Shown here piece after piece: positions 1-11,793 of a DNA stretch of 64,000 bases (within the stretch, counting starts at the first letter, position 1; each line of letters opens with the position of its first letter). The translations under genes were made by a program, and so were the position numbers. A model generated the notes under the pieces. It had not been told where the DNA came from, did no database searches, and worked only from the letters and a program-made list of their open reading frames with translations. The DNA is taken from contig JAECYW010000021.1 of the NCBI GenBank assembly GCA_023014335.1, forward strand, positions 1,054,001 through 1,118,000, in the 5' to 3' direction. This DNA is from Galerina marginata. Its lineage: Eukaryota > Basidiomycota > Agaricomycetes > Agaricales > Galerinaceae.

Positions 1-28
1 CAGGACGTGAAGAAACGCGAAGAATAAA

Positions 29-1513
29 TCACCTCTCTATGCCTGTGATCCTCTGGTCCAAAATCTTGACGCAGCTGGTCGCTATGTATGTGTACACTTT
101 TGGAAGATCTACGCAGTACTCTCCCGACCTGATCGGGTCGAGAAGAAAGTCTGAAAAGGATGTATGGAGGAAACGAGGAAAGGCGTGCGATGGGTGCCAA
201 CCACGCTGTTCGATGGATATAATGGACTGAAGGTCGATTAACTTCACTTTACTGTCTCCTGGTTGCAGAAATAATATCGTCTCCAAGAACTCCATGGACG
301 AGGTCAAGTCGGGCTTATGCAAAGTGTCTGCCGTACAAGCTAAGATGACGCCGAGCAACCCCAGCAAGAGTTCTCGAGCTACCCTAACTCGGGACAAAAT
401 TTGTCGATACAGTTCATCCAACTCAGCAAATGGCGAATCAGAGGAAGGCAGCCGATTCAAAATGACCTCCAACCGTTCCTGTGGTCGCTCGTAGGTAATT
501 CCGATGTACTTCATAGCTGTTTGAGCGAAGATGAAGTTTCCAGACGACTTAGAAACAAGGGCCAAGATCTGAGCTTCACTTGGCCATGAGCTTTCAATAT
601 TCAATTTAAGAGGGTGAGTTGTCTTGATTTCGTCAAACTTCGTCTTCACGAAAAGCAGGATGTCGTCGTGGGCTTTCAGATCTCTCTTCAAATCGATCGA
701 ATAGGAAATCATCTTCACCGAAGTCTGATCGAAGGCGCTTTCGATATCGTGTTCGGGACGGCTGAGGATGAGAAATTTAAGTCGTCCTGCAAGTCGTGGA
801 GCAGCATTGGCAATAGTCGTCACGATACGGCGCTGGGCGTCTCGATTGTTGCATTCGTCCAAACCATCAACGATTATCACTCGCTCGGAGGGAAAGTAAA
901 CCGACAGAGATGGCCGAACAATAAGATGCTCGATTTGACTCTCAATGGATTGTTGGAAAAGGAAAGGCCGTTCGTCCGCGGCTGCAGCAATGTGAGGCCG
1001 CAGCTCCGGTATGGCGAATGCGAGCTGATATGCTATCGTCGAAATTAGGAATCTTTCATGGTTTCTTCCGTCCGCCGTCCTGAAGAAAAAGAAGCTTGCT
1101 CCGAGTAATCCCTCTGTAATCAAAACTTCTGCAAGGGACCGTGCGATCGCTGACTTTCCAACTCCAGCCGGTCCAAAAATCCAGACGATTAAGGAAGGAT
1201 TATCCACCCTTTGTACCCAGTTCAGCAGATTCTGGAGGATCGCTGTGCGGGTCCTAGGATAGCATCGTGGTGGGTCAATGGGATCGTTGGTATCGTGAGT
1301 CGCGTTTGGGGCAATAAAGCCCTTGAAGGCTTCCTTAATAACTTTTACGGGTTTAAGTTCTAATGGAAAAGCGGGCAAGTAAGATGGCTCACTTCTAAGA
1401 GCGTCATTAGGCGCCCTGGGGTTATTTATATTGTTGAAAATTCCGCCTGTAACCAGCATGGGGGCATTCACGACAAACATTGATGCCTGTTCCGCCAGTG
1501 GCGAGAGCGCCAT
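29..1513 (-). CDS. NACHT-domain STAND ATPase A (3' end beyond the window edge)
   Basis: Open frame of 494 codons starting at the ATG at 1513. Seen: Walker A GPAGVGKS at about residues 114-121, Walker B VIIVDGLDE at about 212-220, and a sensor-like LILSRPEH stretch near 250, all typical of NACHT NTPases of the fungal STAND/NLR class. The N-terminus carries the short motif LVTGGIFNN (about 20-28), shared with the next gene. Family knowledge: such proteins bind nucleotide and oligomerise as intracellular sensors, often in non-self recognition. The frame stops at 29, but a splice donor (AGAG/GTGATT) lies just before the stop, and the homologous neighbour continues well past this point, so I infer that further exons lie left of base 1. 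No repeat domain (WD40, ankyrin, TPR) is visible in this part. Ligand and effector are unknown. Confidence 0.85.
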   Translation of the reverse strand: MALSPLAEQASMFVVNAPMLVTGGIFNNINNPRAPNDALRSEPSYLPAFPLELKPVKVIKEAFKGFIAPNATHDTNDPIDPPRCYPRTRTAILQNLLNWVQRVDNPSLIVWIFGPAGVGKSAIARSLAEVLITEGLLGASFFFFRTADGRNHERFLISTIAYQLAFAIPELRPHIAAAADERPFLFQQSIESQIEHLIVRPSLSVYFPSERVIIVDGLDECNNRDAQRRIVTTIANAAPRLAGRLKFLILSRPEHDIESAFDQTSVKMISYSIDLKRDLKAHDDILLFVKTKFDEIKTTHPLKLNIESSWPSEAQILALVSKSSGNFIFAQTAMKYIGITYERPQERLEVILNRLPSSDSPFAELDELYRQILSRVRVARELLLGLLGVILACTADTLHKPDLTSSMEFLETILFLQPGDSKVKLIDLQSIISIEQRGWHPSHAFPRFLHTSFSDFLLDPIRSGEYCVDLPKVYTYIATSCVKILDQRITGIER

Positions 1514-2124
1514 GGCCTCGGAGAAAAGAGTTTGAAATCTGGGCTCGATGGGGAGTGTTAGTACATAGGAGTCTTCCTTTTAACTATTGAAAAGGACCAG
1601 TCGTGTGAGTTGCGGCGTGCACAGCCCAATGAACTTTATGAAGGCCGCCCATGTACAAGCACAGCCTATTTTTGCCACAGCCTCAGACTTGTCACGACTA
1701 TAACTTCTCAGCTTTATGTGGAAAGATTCGTTTGAACTGAGGAGAGCTGGAATGTTTAAAGCCGTGCCTTTGAACGCCCCCCGGCCGTGCCAAATATCCT
1801 GAACAATTCGCAAATGAATGGAGCAGTGACATGCAAAGCACGAGGAATATACTAATCTGCAAACCAGTCAAATTCAAATACTACATCAGACGCACTCCAA
1901 GATGCTTTTTCACTCAAAAACCAATGATAAAGTGGGGATACAACAAGGTAGAGCGCGTTGGAATTTATCTCCAGGTCCGTTCGCATTGAGGTTGTCTGAT
2001 CGGGTATTGAAGTCAGAAGTTTAGGAAACTCTGCAATGCACTCGGAAATAAACCTACAGTGATGCCCTCCGGGAAACTGAGAAGCCCTTTGAGGCTTTTG
2101 TAAATACTGGTTATTTTACTAGGC
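1514..2124. other. Spacer between two NACHT genes with possible decayed coding
   Basis: No complete gene recognised. On the minus strand two stretches stay open: about 2032-1834, ending in a stop just after a run of ordinary-looking codons, and 1813-1580. Neither has a recognisable domain. They could be extra 3' exons or remnants of the NACHT gene that ends at 2125. Confidence 0.35.
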
Positions 2125-5057
2125 TCAATCTATAATTGGGAAATGTAAAGTGAATATATGTCTTCGCAATCGTGAAAGCAGATCAAAGATAAAACCCACC
2201 GGCAGGTACTTCTGGACCTCGAACAGCTTTTCCAGATTTTTGCAAGTTCTTACCATCTTGTTTTCGGACTCGTATTGTAACACCGGGTCTAAGAGGAGGA
2301 GAGGTTGGCGTCTCAGGATCGAGACTAGGTCCTTCGGGATTGACGACACGGATTTGAGGCGATAATAAAACTTGTCCTCTCCTTCTGGTTCATCTGCAAG
2401 GTCATTGGGTCGAGCCACTTCATCCCACATTTGCTTCAGTAAGAGAAATACAGAAGCCGAGAGCATCGGTAAGGAATGTTGTGAAAGTCTTTCCGCTGCA
2501 CCCGAGCTGTTAACCATCAAAGTATAAAACCCGTCAATACGCGTGAAGAACATAGCTAAACAGACCTCGGAGAGGAAACAGACGATAAACATCTCATCGT
2601 CGCAAGGATGAGCCTTTCATTATTGACATGGTAACAGCCAGATTGTTCGGGGTTTCGAAGGAACTCGAGGAAATACTTTAAAGGCATGGAAGGCACGTTA
2701 TAGGTCGACCGAACTGAACGGAGTCCAGAGATTAAACCTGGCCAGAACGCATTGGAAAGGGTTTCCCTGTGTGATATCACTTTATATGATTGCAAACGGT
2801 TAAGGTCGGCTGAAAAGTAGGAAGGGAAGAATAACGCACAAGCCTGGATTTCCATGTTCCTGGTGCTCCGGCTGACATTCAGAGAAGACTGAGGGTCAAC
2901 GAGCAGCTTGATAGCGTCACATATGTGGTTGGCAATATCTGGGTCTATATCGGCCTCCAGGCAGGAAAACAAGGCAACTGCATCGGAAATTATGTGATAC
3001 TTTGCGCATTTAGCTAGATCGGCCTTTAAAACAGTATGTAACATCGAAATGTGGTGCTTAAATATTGAATTTTCGTCCTTGAAAGCCTATCTCAACCATG
3101 AATGAAAGGTCACTTCAGATAGGAATCGGATACAAATCGTACCAATGAAGTCTGAAGCACGTCGAAAAATCTTTCGATAATAACCAACGTAGGAACCCAC
3201 TTCGAAAATCTTTCGATAGTAACTAACTCAGGGACTTCCTTCGAATCCTCGATACCTGAATCGTCGTCCGGGCTAAGCAAATACATGCTGTCATGGTCGA
3301 GCATGGCTGTCCGAAGATCTTGACTAGGTGTAGCATTCTTGCAACTCCAAAACAGAGAGAGGTAATGTGTTATTTCTGAGTCCAAATTATGTCGACAGGA
3401 GAGGCTATCGTCGCATTCGCACCTAGGGTGTAGGTAAAAAAAAGTTGGTTAAATCATAAAATATCCAAATCCAAAAAGAACCGAACCAACCTGGTCGCGA
3501 CGAAATCCTTCTTTGCCAAACGCTTTAAGGAACCCAGGGAGATATCAGCGAATCCTTGGCCAATCGTGACAGCAAACTCTCCAGAACGCGATGGGTCCAA
3601 AAGGAAATCAGGAAATGAAGTATGCAAGAAGTTGATGGTAGAGAATCGGAAGCCGTGAAATGACGTGCGCCCGTCAAAGCCAATAAGTGACCGTAGGTCG
3701 ACTAATTTCGTTTCAATGTCCCCAGGTTTCAGGAATAGTACCCTCTCAATGAATTCTGTCGAGGAAAAGTATCCCAACCAGTCATCCTCAGGCTGCGGGG
3801 GTCTATTTGAGGTTATACCTGTATCCACCTTCGTCACGGATGCCAAAAGAACACCCAGTAATCTCGAAAGTTCGGTATGGTCGAGTCGGACACGCGAAAG
3901 AATATGACGGTAAAGATTGTCCAGTTCAGCGAATGGGTGGTCAAAGGATAAGTTGGGGGAAAGGCCGAGGATAACGTCCAATCGTTCTTGTGGTCTGCCA
4001 TAGGTAGTTTCGATGTACTTCATAACTGTTTGTGGATAAATAAAATTACCGGATGACTTCCGAACAAGTTCTTCGATTGCGTCGTCTCCCGGCCAGGAAG
4101 GGTCTATTTTGGAGTTGAGAGGGTGCGTTGCCTTTATTTCGTCAAACCGATCTTGGAGAAAGAGACGTATATCGTCATATGCGCTAAGGTCTTTCTTCAA
4201 GTCAATGAAGGTAGACATCGAGAGCAAGTTTGGGAGTCGAAATACGCTTTCGATATGGTGTTCTGGACGGCTCAGGAGAAAGAATTTGAAGACAGTCGAG
4301 AGCCGAGAAGCAGCTTTCTGGATAATGTCCAACACCAGTCGTTGCGCGTCGCGATCACGGCATTCGTCGAGGCCGTCAATGATAATGGCTAGTATCGCTC
4401 GTGGAGGGTTGGTGCTAGAAAATAAAGAAACAGGGTTGATGATGAGCTTTTCCAATTGAGATTCGAGGGAAAGTTGGAAAATAAGTGGGTTCTCTTCCAC
4501 AGCCGCTGCCAGGTAAGGCTGAAGTTCCGGAACCATAAACGCGAGTTGGTAAGCGATGGTAGTTATTAGGAACTTCTCATTGTTTCGTTTGTCGGATGTA
4601 CCAAAGAAAAAGAAACTGGCCGCTAGCAGTCCCTCTTGTCCTAGGAGATATGCTAAAGAACGCGCGATCGCTGTCTTTCCGGCGCCAGCAGGTCCAAAAA
4701 GCCATACAACAAGGGCGGTATTGTCAGGATTTATTAGCCAGTCCCTTAGCTTTTGCAGAATTGCTTCACGTGTTTTGGGGTGGCACCTCGGTGGATCGAC
4801 GACATCATTAGTGTCATGAGTCGCGTTAGGTGCAATGTGTTCTTTGAATGCCTCCTGGATGGCTGGCACTGAATTTCAGCCATTCACTTCAACAAAAGAA
4901 ATCGAAGGAGCTCACCTTTGGAGTAATTAGTGACAGGGTAGATTGTAGTCATGTTATTGAAGGTCCCTCCTGTGATCATGATTGGAGCATTGAAAGCCTG
5001 GAACATGGGCGCATCAGTAGGGGCAAATTCTCTATGGATGCGTTGATTGGAGGCCAT
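2125..5057 (-). CDS. NACHT-domain STAND ATPase B, multi-exon, 3' part possibly frameshifted
   Basis: Exons read: 5057-4916 (starts MASNQRIHREF, contains IMITGGTFNN), 4868-3491 (NACHT core: Walker A GPAGAGKT, Walker B IIIDGLDEC), exon 3 from 3422 to about 3120-3130, then a long frame from about 3060 to 2556 and a second frame 2592-2125 ending in TGA. The first two junctions keep the frame exactly. The exon 3 to 4 junction is uncertain. The last two frames overlap by 37 bases with no intron of usual size between them, so a frameshift or an unusual intron must be assumed. The core is clearly homologous to the gene ending at 29 (shared IAPNATHDTND, Walker boxes and the DNLYRHILSRVR region), so the two arose by tandem duplication. 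The C-terminal part has no recognised repeats. Presumed cytosolic nucleotide-driven sensor. Confidence 0.75.
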
Positions 5058-5642
5058 ATTGCCAATGCAATGGCAAGAATCGACTCGTAGGAAAACTTGT
5101 GTAGAGCCCGAGAATATGAGAGAGCGATAGGAAGCTACGAAATCACAAATTTTAATAGAGTACCTCTACCCAAAGAAAAATTTAGGCAGCAGAACCTGCA
5201 TTCATTGACCTAGATGGTATCGCGCTGGTGATCATGAGCGAGGATAGAAGACAAAGCCGCAAAGGACTCCATTGACCGAAAGTATTCAGCGGCCCTGGGA
5301 AATAATTTCATAAGCAAGTTATGGCGGGACTCAACCTGTGCAAAACCCACCTCTACGACAATCCTACTCACTAAGAGATTGCGGCATCTTGTTGTAATTA
5401 GGCTCTCGTGTATGTGCCCTCTCGTGCGAAGTTGCTATTCCTATAATAACGACCACCGTATCTGTAGGACGAACTGGACAATGCACCATATGGCGTCTGC
5501 ACCACATCGTGACAGTGAGAACTCTAACCACTAATTTGATCTTCAAATGCGGGACGTATGGGAACTATCCATTTCATATATAGGTTAACGTTGATTCAAG
5601 ATTCATGAAGATACAAGAGAGCTATCCTTGTTCCGAACGGTC
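5058..5642. promoter_or_regulatory. Divergent promoter region, NACHT B / carboxypeptidase
   Basis: A 585 bp spacer between two divergently transcribed genes. A TATATA box at 5577-5582 lies about 60 bp upstream of the carboxypeptidase ATG. No other element or coding stretch is recognised. Confidence 0.5.
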
Positions 5643-7784
5643 ATGTTTTCTCGAATCGCAGCCACCGCTGTGGTCCTCAGCGCGTCCTTTGCTCTTGCTT
5701 GGGATCCCTATTTTTACCAGCAAACTCACCTTGGAGGAGGTGCATACGACACGGGCTTGTTCACTCCAGTTGAATCACTATCTAGCTTATCGGCGTCGAC
5801 CTTTACCACACTTGGTCATCCTTTCTTCCCCCATTACAGCGTGCGCGTAAAAAAGAGCCAGTTCTGCGACGAAACTGTCAAGTTAGCACTATCACACTCG
5901 TTGTTGCATTACTTATGTTGACTCTATTTTCGAAACAGCGCCTATACGGGTTACATTGACGTCGAAGCTAGGCACCTGTTTTTCTACTTCTTCGAAAGTA
6001 GGAACGACCCCGCGAAGGACGATGTAATATTCTGGACAAATGGAGGTGCGGCGATTACTTATTCGTTTTCTCGACAACAGTTACTCACTACACTACTCAT
6101 TGACAGGTCCTGGATGTTCATCCTCTCTCGGGCTCTTCATGGAGCTTGGTCAGTACTTGTGCTTTAGCTAAGAACGAATATCATCCTCGATGTTAAATGG
6201 TGCACAGGTCCTTGTCGCATTCCAAGTGAAAATGGAACAGTTTTTCATCCAGAATCTTGGAACACGAATGCGAACGTGTTCTTCGTCGACCAACCCGTTG
6301 GTGTAGGCTTTTCATATGCCGAACACGGAGAGTTTGTTGTAAGTTGGTCCGAGAACCTCTTCGTCTTGAACCCGCCTCATTCAACTACTTCCAGGGAACT
6401 TCTGAAGAAGCTGCCAGAGATATCGCAGCTTTTGTGTCAATTTTCTTTGAGAACTTCAGTCAATTCAAAGGACGAGCATTCCACATGGCTGGAGAGTCCT
6501 ATGGGGTGAGTTTTAGATCAGGAAAGGCGAGGTGAAATTATATCTTAATAACATCCTAGGGCCGCTACCTACCGCTTTTCGCCTCAGCCGTCTATGACCA
6601 AAACGCAAAACTCTCTGCTGCTGGGCTGACTCCAGTTAATCTGCAGTCCGTAATGATTGGTACGAAAATTTATCTCGATTGAAGGACAACTTAACTGAGG
6701 GTTTCTTTTTAGGAAATGGAATGACCGATAGCTTCAAGATGACTTTGTCGTATTATGACATGCAATGTTCCACAGCATCCGTCGCCCCCGTTGTCAATAT
6801 TGACAGCTGCGTCGCCATGAAATCTACGGTAATTCGATGAAGGACGCTTTCGACGCTTTAGTGCTAAGACATCTCTCGATCTTTTCTTAGTTGAAACGGT
6901 GCGAAAGCTGGATGAAGGCTTCCTGCGAGGACCAATACGATGCTATTAACTGCGGAGCTGCATACCAGTTCTGCAGGACTATTTATAGTGGACCTTATCA
7001 TGAAACAGGTCAGTCGCAATCTCAACTGGCTGGTTTGATACTGTACTCAAACGTTTTTGCAAACTAGGAAGAAATCCTTACGACATAAGCAAGCGGTGCG
7101 AAGGAAATATTTCAGAGACCCTATGCTATCCTCAGACCAAGTCAATAAAATCGTCGAAGCTCACAACTTCTCCTCTGCTAACTTGAATTTATTGTAGATT
7201 TATCCGCGATTTTCTTGACAAGCCCTCCGTCAGGTCGCTCTTAGGCGTGGACAAATCTATTACTCAGAACTTCTCGTCATGCTCTCATGATGTCGGCGGT
7301 GCCTTTGGAGCGACACAGGATATATTGCACCCAACAAAGGATTACGTTGCGGCTCTGCTCGAACGTGGTGTCAGAGTGCTGATTTACGTCGTGAGTTTTC
7401 TCTTGAAATTCACTTGTGGCTGGTTGTGCTGACACCTGTGGTTGTGAAGGGTGCATACGACTGGATTTGCAACCACGTCGGAAACGAAAGATGGACGCTG
7501 GCTTTGGAATGGAGTGGACATTCAGAGTTCGCTGGGCAGGAGTTGAGGGATTGGTTAGTCGATAGCAAACCAGCCGGAAAAACGAGAAGTGCACAGGGCT
7601 TCACGTTCGCCACCATCGCTGGTGCTGGGCATATGGTTCGTGTTTAATCTTTCTTCGTTCTTTTAGCATGTATGATATCGTGATTGACATTGGATTTTTT
7701 CCCTTTCTTCTATAGGTTCCATTTGATAAGCCGAAGGAATCGTTGGAGCTCGTAAACAGGTGGATTGCTGGTAAAGACCTCTAG
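5643..7784 (+). CDS. Serine carboxypeptidase, S10 family (carboxypeptidase Y-like)
   Basis: Twelve exons: 5643-5881, 5939-6045, 6107-6148, 6208-6338, 6395-6505, 6560-6659, 6713-6828, 6891-7008, 7068-7140, 7198-7390, 7450-7635, 7716-7784; all phases match and give 494 aa. Seen: signal peptide (about residues 1-19, [18 protein letters not shown]), family blocks [11 protein letters not shown] and [11 protein letters not shown], and the catalytic triad Ser208 (GESYGG), Asp414 (VGAYDW) and His471 (GAGHMVP). Family knowledge: secreted or vacuolar peptidase that removes C-terminal residues at acid pH. It lacks a long CPY-type propeptide: the mature-like sequence begins soon after the signal, so it may be a short-propeptide or secreted member. 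Its 3' third was later copied to 10711-11258 as part of a tandem duplication. Confidence 0.95.
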
Positions 7785-8367
7785 TTGCGTATTCATGAAT
7801 CTATGCAATCCTTAACGAAGGTTTGAACTTGTCTAAATGCATTGTGAAGCCATGGTATTTCAATAACTGCCTTCATATTCTGGGCCAACAACTGTCTCTG
7901 AACTGTTCACAGTCTACTAAGTAGCCATGGCCCAACACTAAACGACTCGCGAGGCTATCCGGAGAGTCCCAATCGGCGCCATCAATACGCCTTCTGGCCG
8001 ATCATATGACATAAGCATTTTACACACATTCTCTGGACCTGCCACCTCCAAGCCACCTCGTCTCTTGAGTTCGAACTAAAAGGTTCTTGAATCTCCAGTC
8101 TCTCAATAATTGTTCCTTTTCTTATACGATGCACCGGATTGATGAAAAATACTGCCTAAATATGTCAGCTCTTTGCGGCCGATTCAGTCAAGATTAATTC
8201 TTTCAGTTGTGGGTTGTGGGCCACCGGATTCTACAGGGGTTCATAGTCCCCTGAGATGATTTCCCACTGTCTTATCAGTAATGGGATCAAAAGTCAACGA
8301 AACTTTTCAACCAACCACTTCATTCACCACGAATCGCAGAAAGTATACCAGCTAATTGGATCGCGTT
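7785..8367. promoter_or_regulatory. Carboxypeptidase 3' flank and DUF4246 A promoter
   Basis: 583 bp without coding. Its right-hand half (around 8200-8367) closely matches 11630-11793 upstream of the second DUF4246 gene, so both genes start with a shared, duplicated promoter. No clear TATA box. Confidence 0.5.
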
Positions 8368-10441
8368 ATGACACTGCTTCCAGGCTTCGGCCGCCCACTT
8401 AACTACGTTCCTCGCAAGACCGAGCCTGACTATGTTGGAGACCTCTTGCCCACCGCCCTCAGTGGAAGCAACATCGAAACTGGAGCCGTGGCGTAAGTCA
8501 GACAGCAATTACTTTTGGATGCGAGATTCTGATCATTTTTTACACAGTTTGCCCTTGACCACTTTACGTGAACTGACGATGCTGCAGTTGATGAACAGTG
8601 TCACAGACAAACCTGGTTGGAATATCAAAGTCTGTCCTCTTTGCAAGAACTGCAGACTTTTTGCTAACGTTCCTGGCTAGATCAATGACCCCGAGATCAC
8701 GCAGAAATGGAAAAACGAAGCCCTTGGTTCTGGTCGTGATCTTACGACAAAAATGGTTGACTGGTGCATCGACGAACTCCAGTACAGGGCGAGTTTGATT
8801 CCGGCACCCCCTGCAAAATCGCCACCGGTCTTCGTCTTTAACGGCGATGTAGTCAAATCTGACACCGCTGTCCCCCCTGAACTCAAGAAAGAAATTCAAG
8901 AAGCTGTTAAGAAATTCGAGGCGAATATCCCTGGAAGGCTGAAAGACTGGCACCCAAATTCGGATGAAAAAGTCTGGGATCTTGTCCATCCTTCCCTATT
9001 TCCTCTTATCTATGGTCGTACGCGTGTATTGGCGAACGGGGAGACCACGACTATAGACAACTGCATCCTACGTTCAGGAGACGGTGAAATTGCCCCATCT
9101 CCGCCTAACGATCAGACATTTGAATTAGGGTCCTCTGCTTCCTACTCCTCATGGCAAGTAAATGAATTGCAGCAGCCTTTCAGCGCAAAATTTCAGTGGC
9201 TACCCTGCGAGGTCGATATCTCACGAAACGAAGCAAAGTAGGATTTTGAACTTCTAAGTTTCTCCTTTCTAATAGCAATTCTGTTTAGAATAACGAGTTA
9301 CATCAATAACCTCCACCCTCAAGAAGAAAAGCCGCTATACCAACTCGTTGAGAAGCTGATCTCTTTATCCATCCCTCTTTGGGACTCGACCCTTGCACCT
9401 TTGCAAGCTAGGGGATATAACACTAATCTTCAGAGGCGCATACCTTACGATCGCGTTAAATACGACCCCGACCCGGAAAATGGACCTCAAACTGATGGTC
9501 CGCAACCGCAGCCTAACGAATTTGACGATGACTACTGGGAGAGACGGGAGGAGTGGTATGAGGCGACACGAAGGGTAGTCCTTCCGGAACCTGGTTCTTT
9601 CGCCCCTCCGGAGAAACCGCCGGCTTTTAGTTTGATAGAGAAGTATGGCAAAAGAGGGTTGCAGGTCATCGTCAAATTGGCGAACATTGAGCTGACGCCT
9701 GAAAAACCGGAGTACAACGGTGGCTCGTGGCACGTCGAAGGTCAAATGGTGAGTCTGGTCTAATATTTCGCTTCGTGAACTCGACTCAATCTCGTATTCC
9801 CGCAGAATGAACACATCGTGGCGACTTCGCTTTATTACTATTCTTGCGAAAACATAACCACGTCAACCTTGTCATTCAGACACCTCTGCAACACAGAAGA
9901 CGCTGACGAGGTCGGCTACCCCCAAAACCATCATGATTGGCTTTCTGTTGTTTTCGGGTGCGAACAAGACGGCCCTGCAGTCCAAGAAATAGGCGGCGTG
10001 GAGACTCGTGAAGGCCGGCTTCTGACATTCCCCAATATCCTGCAGCACCGCGTCGGGCCATTCAAACTCGAAGACCTCACCAAACCGGGGCATCGCAAGA
10101 TCGTGGCTCTCTTCCTTGTCGACCCGAATATCAAGATCATCAGCTCTGCCAATGTTCCCTGCCAGCAGCAGGAGTGGTGGTGGGAAGTGACGCGGTCGTT
10201 ACCACTGCAGCATGGGCAAGCCTCAGCTTCGACGTCTTCGGCTTCGTCTGCGCTGGCTGGCTTAGGAGTTGCCGGTCTCCCGGTAGAACTGCAGGGCCAT
10301 ATTTTGGAGGGCGTCGACTTCCCGATCAGTTTGGCGGAAGCGAAGAAGTTGAGGCTTGAGTTGATGGAAGAACGAAAGCAATTTGTGGTCAAACATGGTA
10401 CCGCTTTTCAGAGCTCCACATTCTCTCTCTGCGAACATTGA
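8368..10441 (+). CDS. DUF4246 family protein, copy A (putative 2OG-Fe(II) oxygenase-like fold)
   Basis: Five exons: 8368-8492, 8548-8629, 8681-9237, 9289-9748, 9806-10441, exactly 619 aa. Family blocks seen: TLRELTMLQLMN and VTDKPGWNIK near the N-terminus, DWHPNSDEKVWDLVHPSL, the ITSYINNLHP block, RGLQVIVKLANIELTPEKPEY, and VETREGRLLTFPN. These are the signature of the fungal DUF4246 family, whose biochemical role I do not know to be established. I infer a possible jelly-roll iron enzyme from His403-x-Glu405 (SWHVEG), distal His489 (LQHRV) and Arg505 (GHRK), which have the spacing of an HxD/E...H...R motif. No signal peptide or membrane segment. Copy A has Leu499 where the other copies have Pro. 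The start is chosen because the conserved MTLLPGFGRPLNY begins all copies. Confidence 0.9.
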
Positions 10442-10710
10442 ATAAACAATGCACATTTTACCACCTTTTAGCATTATCAGTCATTCGTACCAATTGAAAA
10501 ATTCACGGACAGGCGCTCAGTTCGGTTGCTTCCCATTCTGCGTCTCCCAAATGATCCAATTCACTTGTGCTGACATACACTTCCCAACTTTTTATCCTTC
10601 CCTCCTTTCAAGTTTCAGGCTGTCCACTGCCAATGACTTTCAAGTTCAATATGACCGACTTCCGCCATGACCATTCTGTGACATGCTGCCGACTTGTGGG
10701 CTGGGCGGTC

Positions 10711-11258
10711 ACAAATCTATTACTTACTCAGAACTTCTCGTCATGCTCTCATGATGTCGGCGGTGCATTTGGAGAGACGCAGGATATATTGCACCCAACA
10801 AAGGATTACGTCGCGGCTCTGCTCGAACGTGGTGTCAGAGTGCTCATTTAAACGTTGTGAGTTTCCTTTTGAAGTTCACTTGAGGCTGGATGCACTGACG
10901 TTCGTGGTTGTGGAGGGTGCATACGACTGGATTTGCGACCATGTCGGAAACGAAAGATGGACGCTGGCTTTGGAATGGAGTGGACATTCAGAGTTCGCTG
11001 GGCAGGAGTTGAGGCCTGAGGGATTGGTTAGTCGATAGCAAACCAGCCGGAAAAACGAGAAGCGCACAAGGCTTCACGTTCGCCACCATCGCTGGTGCTG
11101 GATATGGTCCGTGTTTAAATCTCTCCGTCCTTCAAGCATGTACAATACCGTGACTGACACTGGGTCCCTTCCTTTTTCCAGGTTCCATTTGATACGAGTT
11201 GATAAGCCGAAGGAATCGTCGGAGCTCGTGCAGGTGGGTTGTCGGTAAAGACCTCTAG
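10711..11258 (+). pseudogene. Carboxypeptidase S10 fragment (exons 10-12), dead copy
   Basis: Near-identical at base level to 7250-7784. It begins at the sequence ACAAATCTATTACT and ends at the same CTAGTTGCGT stop region. Disabling changes seen by comparison: AA inserted where exon 10 reads ATTTACGTC (here ATTTAAACG, giving a stop), a 7-base insertion in exon 11 (GAGGCCTGAGGG against GAGGG), a short deletion at GCTGGGCATATG, and an insertion near the start of exon 12. Exons 1-9 and the promoter are missing. The high identity that remains suggests a fairly recent event. Confidence 0.9.
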
Positions 11259-11793
11259 TTGCGTGTTCGTGAATCTACGTAATTTTAACGCAGGTTTGTT
11301 TTAAATTTGAATACATTGCGAAGTTATAACCGTGGCTCAACACTAGTTACTAAACAACTTATATAGGTTGGTTCTGCTGTATGTCGTGGCACGCAATGAA
11401 CAAAAAAAATCCATCACGAAATCCTCACTGACGTAAGCATTTGGCTTGAGTTCGAACTTCTTCCAAGTTTCAAATTTTCAACTTTAACGTTCATGAAATC
11501 CCAGTCTCTCACCAATTTGTTCCTCTCTCATTGACAGTATACAGTACACCGGATTGATGAGGAATTTTCTGTCCAAATGTATCAACTACAACTTTGCGGC
11601 CGATTTGGCCACAAGCAATGGTTGTGGGCCACCAGTTGGTACATGGGTTCATAGTCCCTGAGCCGGTTTCCCACTGTCTTATCAGTATTGGGGAGTCAGA
11701 TTTCGATCAAAAGTGAACCAAACCTTTTCAACCACCCAACCACTTCATTCACCTCGAACCTCGGAAAGTATACCCAGCTCATTTGATCGCATT
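11259..11793. promoter_or_regulatory. Promoter region of DUF4246 B
   Basis: 535 bp without coding. Shows scattered homology to 7785-8367, for example the shared TTGCGGCCGATT and GGTTCATAGTCCC words. Nothing further recognised. Confidence 0.45.

Larger units (their letters stand above)
7250..10706 (+). repeat. Tandem segmental duplication, unit 1
   Basis: Runs from exon 10 of the carboxypeptidase through its 3' flank, the intergenic promoter, the whole first DUF4246 gene and its 3' flank. Unit 2 (10707 to about 14120) repeats the same order. Exons, introns and intergenic DNA all align by eye, so the copy was DNA-mediated. Confidence 0.85.

Noticed and set aside
294..1048. Plus-strand open frames within the NACHT A gene
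   Set aside because: Antisense shadows of the Walker-box-containing frame.
7785..11793. The repeated block as an assembly artefact
   Set aside because: The two units differ by many substitutions, indels and by the decay of the carboxypeptidase part, which a simple mis-assembly would not create.
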